Source: Acidobacteriota bacterium (lineage in GTDB: Bacteria; Acidobacteriota; Holophagae; Thermotomaculales; Thermotomaculaceae). Taken from it: a stretch of DNA of 7,881 bases. The stretch lies in assembly GCA_027038695.1 (NCBI GenBank), contig JALWHA010000200.1, forward strand, positions 1 to 7,881, read 5' to 3'. The notes beneath the pieces are model-generated. The model had not been told where the DNA came from. It saw only the letters and a list, made by a program, of their open reading frames with translations, and ran no database searches. The position numbers and the translations under genes were made by a program. Below are positions 5,768 to 7,881 of the stretch, piece after piece (position 1 is the stretch's first letter; each line of letters begins with the position of its first letter).

Positions 5768-7549
5768 ATGAAAAAAATTATACTTACTTTGTTGTTAACA
5801 ATAGCCTTTTCTTCAATGTCTTTTGCGGGAAGCGTTAAGGCTTATGTTTCAAATACAAAGATAGGCACCGAAGATGCGGTTACTTTTACTATTGAAGGCA
5901 AGAATCTTGACGGTGCCTTATCTATTACATCTCCTTTGAAATTTCCCGGCTTTACAATTGTCGGGGGGCCTAATCGAGGCCAATCTTTTTCAATAGTAAA
6001 TGGAAGTATGAGCAAAAAAGAGACTATTAGTTTTGTTCTTGCACCTGAAAAAGAGGGGAAGTTTACAATCCCTTCATTCACGGTTAAAGCGGGAGATAAA
6101 GAGTATAAGACAGACCCTATTGAAATAGAGGTGGTAAAAGGAAGCGTTGTCCCCCACAGGAGGAACAGAGGCAACGCATACGACCCGTTTGATAACTTTT
6201 TCAACGATGACGACTTTTTTTCACCGCCGAGGCCGAGAAATGTTAGGCCTGAAGATATCTTTATAAGAACTGAGGTTTCAAAGAAAAAGGTTTATGTGGG
6301 AGAGCCTATACTTCTTAAATTCAGGCTTTTTACCACAGTGCCTATAACTCAATTAGGGTTGCAGGATACTCCGTCATTTCAAGGATTTCTTGCTTATGAT
6401 GTTGACACCAATCAAAGGATAAGGTTTCAATCAACGGTATTGGCCGGTAAGAGGTACAATACGGCGATAATCTACAAAAAGGTTTTATACCCTACAAAAT
6501 CCGGGGAATTGGTGATTAAACCTTTGAGTTTTGTGTTAAATGCTCAGGCTGATTTCTTTTTTGGAAAAAGGATTATAAGAAAGAGTGAGCCTTTAAGAAT
6601 TAAGGTTCTGCCTCTTCCTGAGGTGCCTCAAAACTTCTCAGGGCTTGTAGGGAGTTTTGATATTCAGGCGTCAGTTGATTCAAAAACTGCAAAGGTCGGG
6701 CAGTCTATCTCGTTTAAGGTTGTTGTAAGCGGCAAGGGGGATTTAAAGGCGCTTGATAATTTGATTCCTGACACAATAGATGGGTTTAAAATATTCAAAT
6801 CGTCTTCCCCGAAGATTCTTTCTCAAAACCCCATTGAACAGACGAAGGTGTGGAATATTGTCCTTGTGCCTGTAAAAGAAGGGGAATTGACTATTCCGCC
6901 GATAAAACTTGTTTACTTTGACCCGTTACTTGAAAAGTATGAAACAAAAGAGACTTCCCCTATAAACATTTCGGTTAAAGGACAGATTGAAAGCGGTGGA
7001 ACGGTAAATATTGTGACACCCTCTCAGGGACATGAAGTAAGGGTGTTAAACAAGGACATTGCGTTTATAAAAACAGGCAAACTTGATACTTCAAAATACC
7101 TTGTTGAATCAAAAAGTATAATAATTGCCTCAACGGTATTTCCGATTTTATTCCTCGTTTGGGGATTTGCGATAAGGATAGTTGACGAGAAAAGGAAAAA
7201 CAATGTTGAGTATAGGAGACAAAAAGCGTATTCATTCTTTAAAAACAAACTTAAACTTGCAAAAAAGTACGCCAAAAAGAAAAAAACCAAAGAATACTAT
7301 CAGACACTTTCAAGTGCCGTGATATCCTATTTTGCCGATAAGTTTTCAAAGCCTAACATTGAACTCAGAATTGACGAAATAGAGCATATGCTTAAAGAAA
7401 AGGGTATTGAGGAGAAGTTGATTAAACAGTTGACGGATTTTGTTGAATACTGTGACTTTGAAAGTTATACTCCTCATTCTTCGGGAATTAAAACCGAACT
7501 TATTGAAGAGGCTAACGAGATAATACAGAAGGTGGAGAAGAGATTATGA
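5768..7549 (+). CDS. batD: BatD, exported beta-domain protein with membrane anchor
   Basis: This 593-residue protein matches BatD in length and layout. A signal peptide covers 1-20 (SFA-G). Three similar beta-sandwich units follow, each opening with a short strand, a Val/Ile-Gly turn and an alternating strand: TKIGTEDAVTFTIEG (30-44), KKVYVGEPILLKFRL (173-187) and AKVGQSISFKVVVSG (308-322). The first two are joined by an Arg/Pro/Phe/Asp-rich linker (129-160) with FDNFFNDDDFF. One membrane helix lies at about 449-469, followed by a basic, helical cytoplasmic tail (475-593). The N-terminal part should be periplasmic, near the BatA/BatB VWA domains. AGGGTGA at 5757-5763 precedes the ATG by 4 bases. 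It starts 32 bases after batC and overlaps batE by 4. The tail resembles the tail of the BatD-like protein encoded at 2114-3055. Confidence 0.93.
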   Translation: MKKIILTLLLTIAFSSMSFAGSVKAYVSNTKIGTEDAVTFTIEGKNLDGALSITSPLKFPGFTIVGGPNRGQSFSIVNGSMSKKETISFVLAPEKEGKFTIPSFTVKAGDKEYKTDPIEIEVVKGSVVPHRRNRGNAYDPFDNFFNDDDFFSPPRPRNVRPEDIFIRTEVSKKKVYVGEPILLKFRLFTTVPITQLGLQDTPSFQGFLAYDVDTNQRIRFQSTVLAGKRYNTAIIYKKVLYPTKSGELVIKPLSFVLNAQADFFFGKRIIRKSEPLRIKVLPLPEVPQNFSGLVGSFDIQASVDSKTAKVGQSISFKVVVSGKGDLKALDNLIPDTIDGFKIFKSSSPKILSQNPIEQTKVWNIVLVPVKEGELTIPPIKLVYFDPLLEKYETKETSPINISVKGQIESGGTVNIVTPSQGHEVRVLNKDIAFIKTGKLDTSKYLVESKSIIIASTVFPILFLVWGFAIRIVDEKRKNNVEYRRQKAYSFFKNKLKLAKKYAKKKKTKEYYQTLSSAVISYFADKFSKPNIELRIDEIEHMLKEKGIEEKLIKQLTDFVEYCDFESYTPHSSGIKTELIEEANEIIQKVEKRL

Positions 7550-7881
7550 AAAGGGGTGTTTTAGTTCTCTTTGTAATGATAACCGTATATCTTTCAGGGT
7601 TTTCTCAGGATGCAAATTCTCTGTTTCAAAAAGCAAACAATCTTTACTTAAACAAAGAGTACGACAAAGCGTTGACTGTTTACAAGCAGATTGAAACGCA
7701 GGTTGCGGAAAACAATGAGAATTCTTTTAAACTTTACTACAATTTAGGTTGCGCATACTACAGGTTAAACGATATTGCAAACGCAAGGTATTACTTTGAG
7801 AAGGCGAAGAGACTTAAGCCTTTTGATAAAGACTTAAATAAAAGCCTTAATTTGCTTCTAACAAAGGTAAAGGATAAAAGT
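7546..7881 (+). CDS. batE: BatE, exported TPR protein (3' end outside window)
   Basis: The frame opens at ATG 7546, overlapping the batD stop by 4 bases (ATGA), and stays open to the last base, giving 112 residues of an incomplete protein. Residues 1-20 are a signal peptide or first membrane helix (MKRGVLVLFVMITVYLSGFS). Two TPR-like units follow: LFQKANNLYLNKEYDKALTV (26-45) and YYNLGCAYYRLNDIANARYY (64-83), the latter leading into KPFDKDLNKSL. This matches the start of BatE, the last gene of many Bat operons, whose remainder usually carries membrane helices and often an SH3-like domain. The TPRs are related to those of BatC upstream. The batE name rests on position and the N-terminal TPRs only, since the diagnostic C-terminal part is not visible. 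Confidence 0.82.
   Translation, partial: MKRGVLVLFVMITVYLSGFSQDANSLFQKANNLYLNKEYDKALTVYKQIETQVAENNENSFKLYYNLGCAYYRLNDIANARYYFEKAKRLKPFDKDLNKSLNLLLTKVKDKS

Noticed and set aside
5842..7290. Minus-strand frames opposite batD (5842-6204 and 7024-7290)
   Set aside because: Both are fully contained in the confident batD gene and lack any independent support.

Overview
The window holds one co-directional gene cluster on the + strand. It matches the Bat ("Bacteroides aerotolerance") type MoxR/VWA operon in gene order and domain content: MoxR-family AAA+ ATPase, DUF58 protein, a short BatD-like membrane protein, BatA, BatB, BatC, BatD and the start of BatE, which runs off the right edge. Seven genes are complete and one is partial. 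None is visibly broken, and coding covers almost everything from base 217 to 7881. The DNA is AT-rich (upper 30s % GC by eye) and Arg codons are almost all AGG/AGA. The proteins are Lys/Glu-rich, with Sec-type signal peptides and a periplasmic arm, so the source is a diderm bacterium, possibly thermophilic or anaerobic. I cannot name the phylum: Bat operons occur in Bacteroidota, Spirochaetota, and several delta-type and deep-branching lineages.

Layout. Bases 1-216 are a leader without a convincing gene. It carries an 18-bp inverted repeat (70-110), a sigma-70-like promoter overlapping that repeat's second arm (103-131), and a -24/-12 (sigma-54-like) match (159-176). The MoxR ATPase (217-1206) and DUF58 protein (1242-2117) form the cytosolic module. 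The genes at 2114-3055, 3042-4031 and 4028-4999 overlap their upstream neighbours by 4, 14 and 4 bases. BatC (5007-5735) and BatD (5768-7549) follow after gaps of 7 and 32 bases. BatE starts at 7546 in a 4-base overlap with BatD.

How the genes may work together. In MoxR-VWA systems the AAA+ ATPase is thought to remodel a client through a VWA-containing partner. Here the DUF58 protein has a complete MIDAS motif and no membrane segment, so it is the likely cytosolic partner. BatA and BatB each have three membrane segments. The positive charges in the loop between segments 1 and 2 place that loop in the cytoplasm and the VWA domain, also with intact MIDAS, in the periplasm. BatD and the short BatD-like protein each have an exported beta-rich part, one membrane segment and a cytoplasmic helical tail. 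The two tails look related to each other by eye and could couple the cytosolic MoxR/DUF58 module to the envelope complex. BatC and BatE add exported TPR domains. The exact function of Bat complexes is not settled (stress or oxygen tolerance and envelope integrity have been proposed), and nothing here identifies a substrate.

Novelty. The system is known as a class. The parts most worth a second look are the leader architecture, the unnamed BatD-like gene with its possible shared tail, and BatC's extreme Lys/Asn/Gln linker joined to a conserved-looking C-terminal tip.
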